Of a DNA stretch of 64,000 nucleotides, positions 1-8,881 are shown one piece after another; positions within the stretch are counted from its first letter, which is position 1, and the number at the start of each line of letters is the position of its first letter. The position numbers were made by a program, and so were the translations under genes. Below the pieces are notes generated by a model. It saw only the letters and a program-made list of their open reading frames with translations, did not search any database and was not told the DNA's origin. Origin of the DNA: Pseudomonas fluorescens (GTDB lineage Bacteria > Pseudomonadota > Gammaproteobacteria > Pseudomonadales > Pseudomonadaceae); the NCBI RefSeq assembly GCF_001307275.1, contig NZ_CP012831.1, positions 124,001 through 188,000 on the forward strand, given 5' to 3'.

Positions 1-194
1 GCGGCACCATCACCGCCCTGCTCCACCTGATCACCCGGATACCGGCCCGACAGGCCTTCGAACTGAACTGGCAAATCGTCAACACCTCGCTCAACCACCT
101 GAAATTCAGGGGCCGCGAGGTGGCCCTGGCTTCCTTCAACAGCCATGCCCACCTGCAACTGTTGAAGGCCCCGGACCTCATCACCTTTCGCTGA
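1..194 (+). CDS. Histidine phosphatase family protein, C-terminal fragment
   Basis: An open frame enters from the left edge and stops at TGA 192-194, giving 64 visible codons. It begins with GGTITALLHLI, which matches the segment just after the second catalytic histidine (HGGT) of the phosphoglycerate-mutase-like histidine phosphatases, and it ends in a short beta-strand-like tail (SHAHLQLL). The first half, including the RHG motif, lies outside the window, so neither the start nor the catalytic residues can be checked. Family members remove phosphate from small metabolites or proteins; the substrate cannot be inferred here. The family call rests only on this C-terminal similarity. Confidence 0.55.
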   Translation, partial: GTITALLHLITRIPARQAFELNWQIVNTSLNHLKFRGREVALASFNSHAHLQLLKAPDLITFR

Positions 195-245
195 GTCCGG
201 ATTACTGTAGACCCTTGCTGTACCACCCAAATAAGGATCGAAACC

Positions 246-560
246 ATGACCTCCGTAGCCGACGCCGTACAAGCCATGAAAGCCAAGTTCAACCCAGCCG
301 CCGCTGCCGGCCTGGACCTGGTATTCGGTTTCCGCATCGATGAATCCAAGCATTTCTCGCTGATCGTCAAGGACAGCACCTGCGAACTGCAGGAAGGTGA
401 AAACCCGGACGCCCAGGTGACCCTGGTGATGGATGGCGAAACCCTGCAAGGCATCGTCGACGGCAGCACCGACGGCATGCAAGCGTTCATGGGCGGCAAG
501 CTGCGCGCCGAAGGCGACATGATGCTGGCCATGAAACTGTCCGAGCTGTTCCCAGCCTGA
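246..560 (+). CDS. SCP2 sterol-binding domain protein (104 aa)
   Basis: This is a single compact SCP2-like domain spanning the whole protein. It shows the characteristic order: an N-terminal helix, a beta sheet containing the acidic turn EGENPDAQVTL, the G-T-D-G-M-Q-A-F-M helix segment, and the final G-K-L-R-A-E-G-D strand and helix. Such proteins bind lipids or acyl chains in a hydrophobic tunnel; the ligand in Pseudomonas is not known. AAGGA lies about seven bases before the ATG. The gene follows the histidine phosphatase by 51 bases and is closed by a strong terminator at 599-633, so the two probably share a transcript. Confidence 0.8.
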   Translation: MTSVADAVQAMKAKFNPAAAAGLDLVFGFRIDESKHFSLIVKDSTCELQEGENPDAQVTLVMDGETLQGIVDGSTDGMQAFMGGKLRAEGDMMLAMKLSELFPA

Positions 561-598
561 GATTGAGTTCGCCTTCCTCGCGAGCCTTTTGATTGCCA

Positions 599-633
599 AC
601 GAATCCCGCCCCCATGGCGGGATTCGTGTTTTT
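599..633 (+). terminator. Rho-independent terminator after the SCP2 gene
   Basis: The 12-base stem ACGAATCCCGCC pairs perfectly with GGCGGGATTCGT across a 5-base loop and is followed by GTTTTTG. Confidence 0.88.
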
Positions 634-776
634 GCCCCTTCTTGATTTCCCACCACACACAACCTTGACCCCTGTCAGTTCCCGCGCGTCCTTCAACCGC
701 TAACGTAGCGCTTCCATCAAGGCCAGGGACGGCTCATCGGGAGCCTGTGCCTGCTCATCTCAAGGAAGAGAGACTC

Positions 777-2495
777 ATGCCCTCACTGAAGATCGTTCTG
801 CTGTCCAGCGCATTCAACGGCTTGACCCAACGCGCCTGGCTGGACCTGCGCGAGGCCGGTTATCGCCCCAGCGTGGTGCTGTTCACCGATGCGGCTTCGG
901 TCTGCCGGCAAATCGAAGAAAGCGGCGCCGATCTGGTGATCTGCCCGTTTCTCAAGGACCGCGTACCCGAGCAGTTGTGGCGCAACCCACGGCGCCCCGT
1001 GGTGATCATTCATCCGGGGATTGTCGGCGATCGCGGTGCCAGTGCCCTGGACTGGGCGATCACCCGGCAGCCCGAACGCTGGGGTGTCACCGCATTGCAG
1101 GCGGTGGAGGAAATGGATGCCGGGCCCGTGTGGGCCACGTGGGAATTCGACCTGCCCAAAGGCCTGCGTAAATCGGAGCTGTATAACGGTCCGGTCAGCG
1201 ACGCGGCCATTCGTTGCATCCGCGAGGTCGTGGAAAAATACCATGACGGTTTCGTCCCGGTGCCACTGGACTATGGCCGCCATGACGTGATCGGGCGCCT
1301 GCAACCGAACATGACCCAGGACGATCGCAGCTTCAGCTGGCACGACAGCAGCGGTTTCATCAAGCGTTGCATCGACGCCGCGGACGGTCAGCCCGGTGTG
1401 CTCGCAAGCCTGGCCGGCGAACAGTTTTACCTGTACGACGCCCATCCGGACGTTCGCCGCGGCCTGCCCGGCGAGCTATTGGCCATGCGTGACGATGCGG
1501 TGCTGGTGGCGACAGGGGATGCCAGCCTGTGGATCGGCGCACTGCGCCGCAAACCGCAACCCGGCGAACAGACCTTCAAGCGCCCGGCGCGCCATGTACT
1601 GTCGAACCACCTCGAAGGTATCCCGGTGCTCGACAGTTCCCTGGGCCGGCAGCCGTTCAGCGACGAACCCTATCAACCCATTCGTTACCGCGAATGCGGC
1701 CATGTCGGGGAGCTGACGTTCGAGTTCTATAACGGCGCGATGAGCACTGAGCAATGCCAGCGCCTGGTGGCGGCATTGCGCTGGGCCAAGTCCCGGGACA
1801 CCCAGGTGCTGTTGATCCGTGGTGGGCGCGGCAGCTTTTCCAACGGCGTGCACCTGAACGTGATCCAGGCCGCCGCCGAGCCGGGCCTGGAAGCCTGGGC
1901 CAACATACAAGCCATCGACGACGTTTGCCTGGAGCTGTTCAGCGCCCGGCAACTGGTGGTCAGCGGCCTGACAGGGAACGCCGGGGCCGGCGGTGTGATG
2001 CTCGCCCTGGCCGCCGATATCGTGCTGGCACGCCGTGACATTGTGCTCAACCCGCACTACGCGACCATGGGCCTGTACGGCTCTGAATACTGGACCTACA
2101 GCCTGCCCCGCGCGGTCGGTCCGGACATGGCCTGGAAGCTCACCCAGGACTGCCTGCCCATCAGCGCCTTGCAGGCGTTGCGCTACGGCATGGTCCAGGA
2201 AATCGGCCCGCGTTGCCCCGACGAGTTCGGCCTGTGGCTGCTGCAGCGAGCCAACCGCGCGCTGCTCGATCCGACCTATGAAAGCATCCGGATGCGCAAG
2301 GCCGAACGGAGCCTGTCGGCGATCCAGGCGTGTCGCGATGATGAACTCGCACAGATGCGCCGCGACATGGTCGACGATCGCCACGGCTTCGCCGACAAAT
2401 GCCGTCGTTTCGTCTTCAAGCACAAGGCCTGCCGTACGCCAGAACGCCTGGTTGCACCTTGGGCGCGGACAAGACAGGCCCAAGCCGTCCAGTAA
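777..2495 (+). CDS. hoxX: HoxX-like formyltransferase/enoyl-CoA hydratase fusion
   Basis: The 572-residue product has an N-terminal formyl-tetrahydrofolate hydrolase/formyltransferase-type domain (about residues 1-250, with the signature HPGIVGDRGASALDWAI) and a C-terminal crotonase domain (about 310-560, with GGRGSFSNGVHL, GNAGAGGVM and LNPHYATMGLYGSEYW). This is the domain order and near-exact motif set of HoxX, which is described as making CO from a formyl group for aerobic maturation of NiFe hydrogenase. No hydrogenase or hyp gene is visible nearby. The ATG at 777 is preferred over one at 747 because AAGGAAGAG precedes it at good spacing. A LysR gene follows in the same direction after 64 bases. 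Function outside hydrogenase maturation is open. Confidence 0.82.
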   Translation: MPSLKIVLLSSAFNGLTQRAWLDLREAGYRPSVVLFTDAASVCRQIEESGADLVICPFLKDRVPEQLWRNPRRPVVIIHPGIVGDRGASALDWAITRQPERWGVTALQAVEEMDAGPVWATWEFDLPKGLRKSELYNGPVSDAAIRCIREVVEKYHDGFVPVPLDYGRHDVIGRLQPNMTQDDRSFSWHDSSGFIKRCIDAADGQPGVLASLAGEQFYLYDAHPDVRRGLPGELLAMRDDAVLVATGDASLWIGALRRKPQPGEQTFKRPARHVLSNHLEGIPVLDSSLGRQPFSDEPYQPIRYRECGHVGELTFEFYNGAMSTEQCQRLVAALRWAKSRDTQVLLIRGGRGSFSNGVHLNVIQAAAEPGLEAWANIQAIDDVCLELFSARQLVVSGLTGNAGAGGVMLALAADIVLARRDIVLNPHYATMGLYGSEYWTYSLPRAVGPDMAWKLTQDCLPISALQALRYGMVQEIGPRCPDEFGLWLLQRANRALLDPTYESIRMRKAERSLSAIQACRDDELAQMRRDMVDDRHGFADKCRRFVFKHKACRTPERLVAPWARTRQAQAVQ

Positions 2496-2559
2496 CTCCC
2501 GGTATCGGGGAAGGCTTGGCAGCTCTTACAATGCCCGCTTCCCCCGCATCGGCCTGAAC

Positions 2560-3423
2560 ATGGACATCGACCTCGCCCGCACTTTCCTGGAAATCGTCCG
2601 TCACGGCAGCCTCGCCGCAGCCGCCGAAAAGCTGCACGTGACCCAGACGGCGATCACCGCCCGGGTCCAGAAGCTCGAAAGCCAGCTTGGCTGCGCGCTG
2701 TTCGTGCGCAACCGTGCCGGCGCGCGCTTGACCGCCGACGGCGAGGCCTTTGTGGTCTACGCCAACCAACTGGTGCAAACCTGGGAAGCGGCCCGCCGGG
2801 ACCTGCCGCTGCCCGAGGGCTATCGAAACGTCCTGCACCTGGGAGGCGAGGTCAGCCTGTGCAACCCCTTGATGCTCGCCTGGGCCGGAGAACTGCGCCA
2901 GAAGATCCCCGGTCACGCCCTGCGCATGGACATCCGCGACGGCGAGAAGCTGCTGCAACAGTTGGAACTGGGCCTGCTGGATGCGGCGGTGGTCTATCAG
3001 CCCGAATACTGGCCGCGCCTGCAGGTAGAACAACTGCTGGAAGAAAAACTCATCCTGGTGCGCCTGGCCGCCCGTCCCGAACCCTATGTGTATATCGACT
3101 GGAGCGCGGACTTCCGGCGCCAACACGACACCGCGCTGCCAGACAAGGCCAAGGCCGCCGTGACCTTCAACCTAGGCCCCCTGGCCCTGCAATACATCCT
3201 GGAAAACGGCGGCAGCGGTTACTTTCGCACGCGAGTCGTGCAGAGCTACCTGGACAGTGGAATCCTGGAACGGGTGCCCAAGGCACCGGAATTCAATTAT
3301 CCGACTTACCTGGTCTATTCCCGCGATCGGGACTCAGCGGCGTTGCAGCAGGCATTCGAAGTGCTGCGAGAGATCGTCAAGACCGGCAGCGACTGGTCAC
3401 AGCGCTGGGATCCATTGACCTGA
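2560..3423 (+). CDS. LysR family transcriptional regulator
   Basis: The 287-residue protein begins MDIDLARTFLEIVRHGSLAAAA and has the classic LysR winged helix-turn-helix (residues about 3-62, with AAEKLHVTQTAITARVQKLE) followed by a periplasmic-binding-like effector domain. The open frame runs much further upstream inside hoxX, but only the start at 2560 gives the normal LysR N terminus. LysR proteins usually act at a nearby or divergent promoter; here the neighbour is hoxX, upstream in the same direction, so the target is uncertain. The effector is unknown. Confidence 0.88.
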   Translation: MDIDLARTFLEIVRHGSLAAAAEKLHVTQTAITARVQKLESQLGCALFVRNRAGARLTADGEAFVVYANQLVQTWEAARRDLPLPEGYRNVLHLGGEVSLCNPLMLAWAGELRQKIPGHALRMDIRDGEKLLQQLELGLLDAAVVYQPEYWPRLQVEQLLEEKLILVRLAARPEPYVYIDWSADFRRQHDTALPDKAKAAVTFNLGPLALQYILENGGSGYFRTRVVQSYLDSGILERVPKAPEFNYPTYLVYSRDRDSAALQQAFEVLREIVKTGSDWSQRWDPLT

Positions 3424-3465
3424 CGGCTGCTCAAGCAAGATTTGCCCGGGATGAGGACCTGACAT

Positions 3466-3606
3466 GGCCTGGGATTGCTCCCGCTTTTCAGGCGCTGGCG
3501 AAGCCGGCGATCTTTCTCTTGCGGCTCAATCGCCAGTGGAAAGATCGCAGCCTCGTTGCACTCGGCAGCTCCTACAGTCGCAACCCAGCGGGAGCAATCC
3601 CTGGCC
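3466..3606. repeat. Nested REP-type inverted repeat
   Basis: GGGATTGCTCCCGCT (3471-3485) is repeated in inverse orientation at 3587-3601. An inner pair, GCGATCTTTC (3507-3516) and GAAAGATCGC (3539-3548), lies between them. The element fills the gap between the convergent LysR and YdcH-like genes. It has the paired inverted layout of Pseudomonas REP doublets but differs in sequence from the other REP copies in the window. Confidence 0.75.
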
Positions 3607-3639
3607 ACAAAAGCCCTTCGCGATACGAAGGGTCGGGTT

Positions 3640-3882
3640 CTATGGCTCGCTCTGCATGTGATCCACGATCTCGTCCTTGATCAGCAATCGCTTCTTCTTG
3701 AGCGTCTCCAAAACGTCGGCGGGCAGCGCGGCGGAGGATGGCTTCTCGGCATCGACCACCTTGGCATCAAGTTGGGAGTATTGTTGAAGTAACGAGTCGA
3801 GCCTTGGATTCTCGCTGCGTTTTTGCTGGATTTGATCTTTTGTGTAGTTGAGATCCTGGCACAAATCGTGAGACACCGGCAT
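3640..3882 (-). CDS. YdcH/DUF465-like small helical protein
   Basis: The 80-residue product is almost wholly charged and helical (DQIQQKRSENPRLDSLLQQY, then LKKKRLLIKDEIVDHM). This fits the YdcH/DUF465 family of short coiled-coil proteins of unknown function, whose members share the central PRLDSLL-like core and the KK-R-L-x-KDEI end. The ATG at 3882 is fixed by a textbook Shine-Dalgarno sequence, AAAGGAGGTG, about five bases upstream; the longer open frame upstream is not needed. The gene is monocistronic, divergent from the DUF4142 gene and convergent with the LysR gene. Confidence 0.8.
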   Translation of the reverse strand: MPVSHDLCQDLNYTKDQIQQKRSENPRLDSLLQQYSQLDAKVVDAEKPSSAALPADVLETLKKKRLLIKDEIVDHMQSEP

Positions 3883-4099
3883 GGAACACCTCCTTTGATG
3901 GATCGGTGGCAGGCGTCCTTTCAACGCCCGTCGATTATCAGGATGGCCTCTTGAACGGGGTTCTGTCGACCGCCAATCCGACCAGCGGTGACCGTTCGTC
4001 GTACCGGATCGCTTGGCGATCAAACCTTTGCCCGGGCACAACCCTCCATTGATCAGAGACGACAAGAATCGCTCGTTCAACCTGTATGGAGACTCACTT

Positions 4100-4621
4100 A
4101 TGGACAAATTCATCCTGCGTCAACTTGGCCTGGCAGTCGCCCTGAGCACCAGCATGGGCATGGCCTGGGCCGCGACTTCCAACGACTTTGTCGACGAGGC
4201 GGCGGTCGGTGGCATCGCGGAAATCGAAACCAGCAAACTGGCCTTGGAAAAAAGCCAATCGGCGGACATCAAGGCGTTCGCCAACAAGATGATCACCGAC
4301 CACACCAAGGCCAACGAAGAGCTGAAGACGCTGGCGAAAAAACATGACATCGAAGTGCCCGACGACACCACGTTGATGAAGAAAGCCAAGGCGAAGATTC
4401 TCGAGGTGCGCGATGAGTCCTTTGATGCGGCCTTCGCCAACAACCAGGTCAAGGCCCACGAAGAAACCATCGCCCTGTTCAAGAAAGAAGCCAATACCGT
4501 GACCGACGACAAGAAAGCCGGCAACACCGAACTCAAGGCGTTCGCCCAGAAGATGCTGCCGGACCTGCAACATCACTTGGATGAAGCCAAGAAACTCCAG
4601 GCGGCCCATCCAAGCAAGTAA
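4100..4621 (+). CDS. DUF4142 periplasmic protein
   Basis: The 173-residue protein has a cleavable signal peptide (MDKFILRQLGLAVALSTSMG, probable cut after AWA) and then a DUF4142 helical bundle. That bundle is related to the ferritin-like fold and carries typical elements such as the E-I-x-T-S-K-L-A start, FANKMITDHTKANEEL, and the end LPDLQHHLDEAKKL. Proteins of this family are often stress-induced in pseudomonads, but the biochemical role is unknown. GGAG precedes the start by about eight bases. The gene is closed by a strong hairpin at 4653-4693. Confidence 0.85.
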   Translation: MDKFILRQLGLAVALSTSMGMAWAATSNDFVDEAAVGGIAEIETSKLALEKSQSADIKAFANKMITDHTKANEELKTLAKKHDIEVPDDTTLMKKAKAKILEVRDESFDAAFANNQVKAHEETIALFKKEANTVTDDKKAGNTELKAFAQKMLPDLQHHLDEAKKLQAAHPSK

Positions 4622-4652
4622 CGGTAGACCCGCTACTTGAGGCTCGTTCAAG

Positions 4653-4693
4653 GAAAAACGGCGCTTCTCCCAAGACGGGAAGGCGCCGTTTTC
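4653..4693. terminator. Bidirectional terminator between DUF4142 and P5CR genes
   Basis: AAAAACGGCGC-TTCTCCC pairs with GGGAA-GGCGCCGTTTT. A-rich and T-rich edges allow it to act on both converging transcripts. Confidence 0.85.
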
Positions 4694-4709
4694 GTACCCC
4701 GGACTTTTA

Positions 4710-5495
4710 TCAGGCCTCAAGCCCCTTGCGCGCAACCGCAGCGCCCGCCTGCAACGCCCTTCCCAGCTGTACTTCGAAATCCCCCCGGCTCATCACCTGC
4801 AAGGCGGCGGCCGTGACACCCCGGTAAGCCACCAAGGCGTCGATCATCTGCTGGGCGTCACGACTCGCCAGCAACTGGCTGCTGTCGACCACGACACTTT
4901 TCGCCGCCAACTGTGCGATGTCGCCAGGTATACCGGCCAGCATCGCCTGATGGGCCAGCGCCGTCATCAACAAGGCCGGAAAGGCCGGGCCAGTGCCCGA
5001 GAGCGCGGAAAGGTAATCGATGAAATCTTCTTTTTCGACCTCAGCCGCAGTGCCCACGCACTCGAACAACTGCTGCACGAGGCTTTTCGTCGCCGGCGCT
5101 ATCGCGCTAAAGCCATACCAAGGCGTAAAGGACTGTCCGATTTCCACCGCCGCGTTGGGCATCGCCCGCACGACCGCTGAAGCCGAAGTCTGCGCTGCAA
5201 TCGCCTGCGCGGTGATCCCGGCCATCAAGGAGATCACCGTCTTACCCGTCGCATTGATGCCCAGGCTGGCGAAATGCTCGGGACGAACCGCAATGATCAC
5301 CACGGCGCTGCGATTCACCAAGTCCTGGTTGTCCGTGACCAGGCAAGCACCTTGTTGAGCCAACGGATGATTGCCCGAGCGATTGGAAATGATCAGGTTG
5401 CCCGCCGGCACCAGCTCCTTCGCCAGGACTGCCTTGGCAATCGCGCCGCCCAACCAACCGGTACCGCCAATGATCCCAAGGGTCTCATTGATCAT
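4710..5495 (-). CDS. Pyrroline-5-carboxylate reductase family protein
   Basis: The 261-residue NAD(P)-binding protein starts with the Rossmann motif GIIGGTGWLGGA. It contains the ProC-family landmarks VRAMPNAAVEIG and the LSGTGPAF segment that shapes the active site. ProC reduces 1-pyrroline-5-carboxylate to proline. The usual central segment is somewhat altered (PWYGFSAIAPA), and the gene is controlled by a private TetR gene. It may therefore be a paralogue acting on another cyclic imine rather than the housekeeping enzyme. Its start lies inside the last codons of the TetR gene (11-base overlap), implying translational coupling. Confidence 0.8.
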   Translation of the reverse strand: MINETLGIIGGTGWLGGAIAKAVLAKELVPAGNLIISNRSGNHPLAQQGACLVTDNQDLVNRSAVVIIAVRPEHFASLGINATGKTVISLMAGITAQAIAAQTSASAVVRAMPNAAVEIGQSFTPWYGFSAIAPATKSLVQQLFECVGTAAEVEKEDFIDYLSALSGTGPAFPALLMTALAHQAMLAGIPGDIAQLAAKSVVVDSSQLLASRDAQQMIDALVAYRGVTAAALQVMSRGDFEVQLGRALQAGAAVARKGLEA

Positions 5496-6189
5496 CGCCG
5501 TGACCTTCGAACGTGTCGGTCAAGGGCACAAAGACCCCAGGCTCTTTTTCGGCATAACCGAACTTCCCGTAGAAACGATCCAGCTCACGCTGCTTGGGGA
5601 CTTTGCCGGTGAAGATGCTCACGTAATGCGGGATGCGCTGGAAGCGCACGGTGATCAACTCTGTCGTGTTCATGGTGATGTAGCCGATCTGCGTCAGATA
5701 GATCGTTCGGGCCCGTGCATCAGCCCCCTGGCTGTCGTAGCCAAAGCGCTTGAACATGTTCGCCAGGGCGTTCATGCGCTGCTCGTCCACCACCGCCACC
5801 TCTTGGGCCACTTCAGCAGACTGAAGCGCCCAGCTGCGCACGGCGAACTCGAATTGCGAGTCGAACAATTGCGGGTTGAGCCAGCACTCGAACACATTCA
5901 GGATCGCCTCGGAAATGCTTTCGGCATAGCTTTCACTTTGCCGGATCAGCCCCCCCGTGTTGGTCTCCCGCCAACGCGACAGCAAAGCAGCCAGCAGTTG
6001 CTCACGGTCCTCGAAAAACCAGTAGAAGCTGGTGCGTGACAAACCCAGGCGCTTGGCCAGTGGCATGACCCGGACCGCATCGATGCCCGACTCTTTCAGG
6101 GCCACGTAGGCCGCTTCCAGCCAGCCCTCCGGCGAGCCTCGCCAGCCTGCGTCCTGGGCCTTGCTACGGGCCTTCCCTACCTGCGGCAT
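5485..6189 (-). CDS. TetR family transcriptional regulator
   Basis: The 234-residue protein has an N-terminal TetR DNA-binding domain (residues about 20-68, ending in the diagnostic helix LGLSRTSFYWFFEDREQLL) and a longer ligand-binding domain. It is the first gene of a two-gene operon with the P5CR-like reductase, which it overlaps. A palindromic site 32-72 bases upstream of its start (6221-6261) is a good autoregulatory operator. The ligand is unknown; an imine or amino-acid-related compound would fit the partner gene but is inference. Confidence 0.88.
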   Translation of the reverse strand: MPQVGKARSKAQDAGWRGSPEGWLEAAYVALKESGIDAVRVMPLAKRLGLSRTSFYWFFEDREQLLAALLSRWRETNTGGLIRQSESYAESISEAILNVFECWLNPQLFDSQFEFAVRSWALQSAEVAQEVAVVDEQRMNALANMFKRFGYDSQGADARARTIYLTQIGYITMNTTELITVRFQRIPHYVSIFTGKVPKQRELDRFYGKFGYAEKEPGVFVPLTDTFEGHGDDQ

Positions 6190-6220
6190 CGTGCGCCTCC
6201 TTCTTCAAATACGTGATAGA

Positions 6221-6261
6221 AATGTACTCTCATGATCCCTTAATGTACACATGAGTACATT
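6221..6261. promoter_or_regulatory. Probable TetR operator palindromes
   Basis: AATGTAC-ACATGA-GTACATT (6242-6261) is a perfect inverted repeat with 7-base arms. A further half-site AATGTACT at 6221 pairs with the same right arm. The block sits directly upstream of the TetR gene start. Confidence 0.65.
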
Positions 6262-6783
6262 TTGTTGACTTGACCGTCTCGAGCACTTAAAGTCCAGCAT
6301 CATGGAGATCCAACCACCGCTCTCATCAAACAAGCCGGGCCCAGGCATGAAACAACATGTCCGTGAGGCGCGCCTGGTTGTATCTCCAAGAGGCAAGGAC
6401 TCTAAAACAACAACAACGAGCCGCCATTATGATTTTTTTGCTGAACGCCGCTGAAAGAACTTCGCCATCCGGCCAAAGAATGCCGGAACGACTGCCTTCG
6501 TCATACCCTTCATCTGTCACCCACTGCCCAAATCCAGATAACTGCCAACGCGAGTTCAGCGCGCAGGCGCTCTGTGCTGCCCGAACGCTTGGGCCACAGA
6601 TATCAACCATTTGAAGCGAGGTCATCGATGCTCCAGCCAGGACAGAACCTAGCCCCCGCCAGGTAACGCATCGCCCAGCGATAACAGAATTTCAACCCCG
6701 CCGTGCGATTGGATCAGCCGTACACGCCTGTGCCCGGGTGGTTGCGTTCGCGAGTCATTTCTTCCATCAGCCGGATTAGTGAT
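6262..6783. other. Long intergenic leader, no gene recognised
   Basis: These 522 bases separate the TetR operon from the ChoW-like gene. The short open frames on both strands lack family motifs and good ribosome-binding sites. A run of AAC triplets (about 6402-6415) resembles an untranslated leader. No binding-protein remnant could be read, and no riboswitch fold was recognised. The promoter of the transporter genes presumably lies here. Confidence 0.5.
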
Positions 6784-7632
6784 ATGTGGATTACACAAGA
6801 GAAACTTCCCTTGGGCGAGATCATTGCCCGGTATGTCGATTGGTTGACGCAGCATGGCGCAGACGTATTCGACGCTATATCCCTGGCGTTGTCCGGGACC
6901 ATCACTGCGCTGACGCACGCCCTTCTGTGGTTCAACCCCCTGGCTTTGATCGCGATATTTGCGTTCCTCGCTTATTACATCCAACGCAAGGTCAGCCTGA
7001 CACTTTTCGTCGCCTTTTCATTCTTGCTGATATTCAACCTCGGCTACTGGCAGGAAACCATGGAAACCCTGGCCCAGGTGACGTTCGCCACACTCGTGTG
7101 CGTGATCATCGGCGTACCGCTGGGCATTGTCGCCGCGCACAGGCCGATGTTCTACACCTTGATGCGTCCGGTGCTCGATCTGATGCAGACCGTACCGACC
7201 TTCGTCTACCTCATTCCTACCCTGACCCTTTTCGGTCTGGGTGTGGTCCCGGGCCTGATCTCCACGGTGGTGTTCGCGATTGCCGCGCCCATCCGCCTGA
7301 CCTACCTGGGCATCCGCGACGTTCCGGACGAACTCATGGACGCCGGCAAAGCCTTCGGCTGCTCCCGTCGCCAACTCCTGTCGCGTATCGAACTGCCCCA
7401 TGCGATGCCCAGCATCGCGGCCGGTATCACCCAGTGCATCATGCTGTCGTTGTCGATGGTGGTGATCGCCGCGCTGGTGGGTGCCGATGGCCTGGGCAAA
7501 CCGGTGGTCAATGCACTGAACACCGCCGATATCGCCATGGGCTTCGAAGCCGGCCTGGCGATCGTGCTGCTGGCCATCATCCTCGATCGAATCTGCAAAC
7601 AACGGGAAACTGTGAAAAGAGGTGACGTATGA
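6784..7632 (+). CDS. ChoW/ProW-like ABC transporter permease
   Basis: The 282-residue inner-membrane permease of quaternary-amine importers has several hydrophobic segments and the binding-protein-dependent transport motif around DAGKAFGCSRRQLLSRIELP. It resembles the choline permease ChoW/CbcW closely throughout (PTFVYLIPTLTLFGLGVVPG). The ATG at 6784 is chosen because homologous permeases start at this point; no strong ribosome-binding site is visible. The stop overlaps the ATPase start (ATGA). No periplasmic binding protein gene is adjacent, so it may use one encoded elsewhere, as described for the shared Cbc core in Pseudomonas. Confidence 0.88.
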   Translation: MWITQEKLPLGEIIARYVDWLTQHGADVFDAISLALSGTITALTHALLWFNPLALIAIFAFLAYYIQRKVSLTLFVAFSFLLIFNLGYWQETMETLAQVTFATLVCVIIGVPLGIVAAHRPMFYTLMRPVLDLMQTVPTFVYLIPTLTLFGLGVVPGLISTVVFAIAAPIRLTYLGIRDVPDELMDAGKAFGCSRRQLLSRIELPHAMPSIAAGITQCIMLSLSMVVIAALVGADGLGKPVVNALNTADIAMGFEAGLAIVLLAIILDRICKQRETVKRGDV

Positions 7633-8852
7633 GCATCATCCGTTTCGAAGACGTCGACGTCATCTTCGCCGCCCGTCCGAAGCCCGCCCTGGAACTACTC
7701 GACCAAGGCTTTTCGCGGCCGGAGATTCTTCAGAAAACCGGTTTGATCGTCGGTGTGGAGAAAGCCAACCTGGAAATCAACAAAGGTGAGATCTGCGTGC
7801 TCATGGGCCTGTCCGGCTCTGGCAAATCCAGCCTGCTGCGTTGCATCAACGGCTTGAACACCGTCAGCCGTGGCAAGTTGTTCGTCGAGCACGAAGGCCG
7901 GCAGATCGACATCGCTTCCTGCACCCCCGCCGAACTGAAGATGATGCGCACCCAGCGCATCGCCATGGTGTTCCAGAAATTCGCCCTGATGCCTTGGCTG
8001 ACGGTGCGCGAGAACATCAGCTTCGGCCTGGAAATGCAGGGCCGCTCGGAAAAGGAATGCCGCAAGCTGGTGGATGAGAAGCTCGAGCTGGTGGGCCTGA
8101 CCCAATGGCGCAACAAGAAGCCCGACGAACTGTCCGGCGGCATGCAACAACGGGTCGGCCTGGCCCGCGCCCTGGCGATGGACGCCGACATCCTGCTGAT
8201 GGACGAACCGTTCTCGGCCCTCGACCCGCTGATCCGCCAAGGCCTGCAGGATGAGTTGCTTGATCTGCAGCGCAAGCTGCACAAGACCATCGTGTTCGTC
8301 AGCCATGACCTGGACGAAGCCCTGAAACTGGGCACGCGGATCGCCATCATGAAGGACGGCAAGATCATCCAGTACAGCACGCCCGAAGAGATCGTACTCA
8401 ACCCGGCCGACGACTACGTGCGCAACTTCGTCGCCCACACCAACCCGTTGAATGTGCTGTGCGCGAAAAGCTTGATGACCCCACTGGACCAATGCGTTTT
8501 GGCCCGCGACGAATATTGCCTGGATACGGCTCAAAACCTGTGGATGGTGGTGAACCCGCAGCGTCATCTGACCAGCGTTCGAAAAGGTGCCACCACCGCA
8601 CACGTCCAATCATGGAATCCGACCGAGAGAATCGACACCTTGGCGCGACAACCGACTTGCGTGCCGCCGATCACCACCATGCGCGATGCCCTGCAGATTC
8701 GCTACGAAACGGGCCATCCCTTGATCGTGCGGGATGAGGCCGATACTGTCCTGGGCATCCTGGGCGACGGTGAACTGTATCGGGCACTGTTGGGGCACAA
8801 CCTGTCGCACCCTGTGCTTGCTGAACCTGCAAGAGCATCTTCGGTGGCTTGA
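7629..8852 (+). CDS. ChoV/ProV-like ABC transporter ATPase
   Basis: The 407-residue ATPase shows Walker A (GLSGSGKS, residues 60-67), the Q-loop (VFQKFAL), signature LSGGMQQ (168-174) and Walker B (ILLMDEP, 188-194). About 120 C-terminal residues form a regulatory region typical of choline/betaine importers, with CBS-like features (PPITTMRDALQ, VLGILGDGELY). It energises uptake through the ChoW-like permease, with which it is translationally coupled; AGGTGAC inside the end of choW serves as its ribosome-binding site. Its stop lies 29 bases before the LysR start. Confidence 0.9.
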   Translation: MSIIRFEDVDVIFAARPKPALELLDQGFSRPEILQKTGLIVGVEKANLEINKGEICVLMGLSGSGKSSLLRCINGLNTVSRGKLFVEHEGRQIDIASCTPAELKMMRTQRIAMVFQKFALMPWLTVRENISFGLEMQGRSEKECRKLVDEKLELVGLTQWRNKKPDELSGGMQQRVGLARALAMDADILLMDEPFSALDPLIRQGLQDELLDLQRKLHKTIVFVSHDLDEALKLGTRIAIMKDGKIIQYSTPEEIVLNPADDYVRNFVAHTNPLNVLCAKSLMTPLDQCVLARDEYCLDTAQNLWMVVNPQRHLTSVRKGATTAHVQSWNPTERIDTLARQPTCVPPITTMRDALQIRYETGHPLIVRDEADTVLGILGDGELYRALLGHNLSHPVLAEPARASSVA

Positions 8853-8881
8853 ATCACCCGGCACGGCGTTGGAACACACCT

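Noticed and set aside
6262..6783. Riboswitch or decayed binding-protein gene before the ChoW-like gene
   Set aside because: No known aptamer pattern was recognised and no reading frame resembled a substrate-binding protein.
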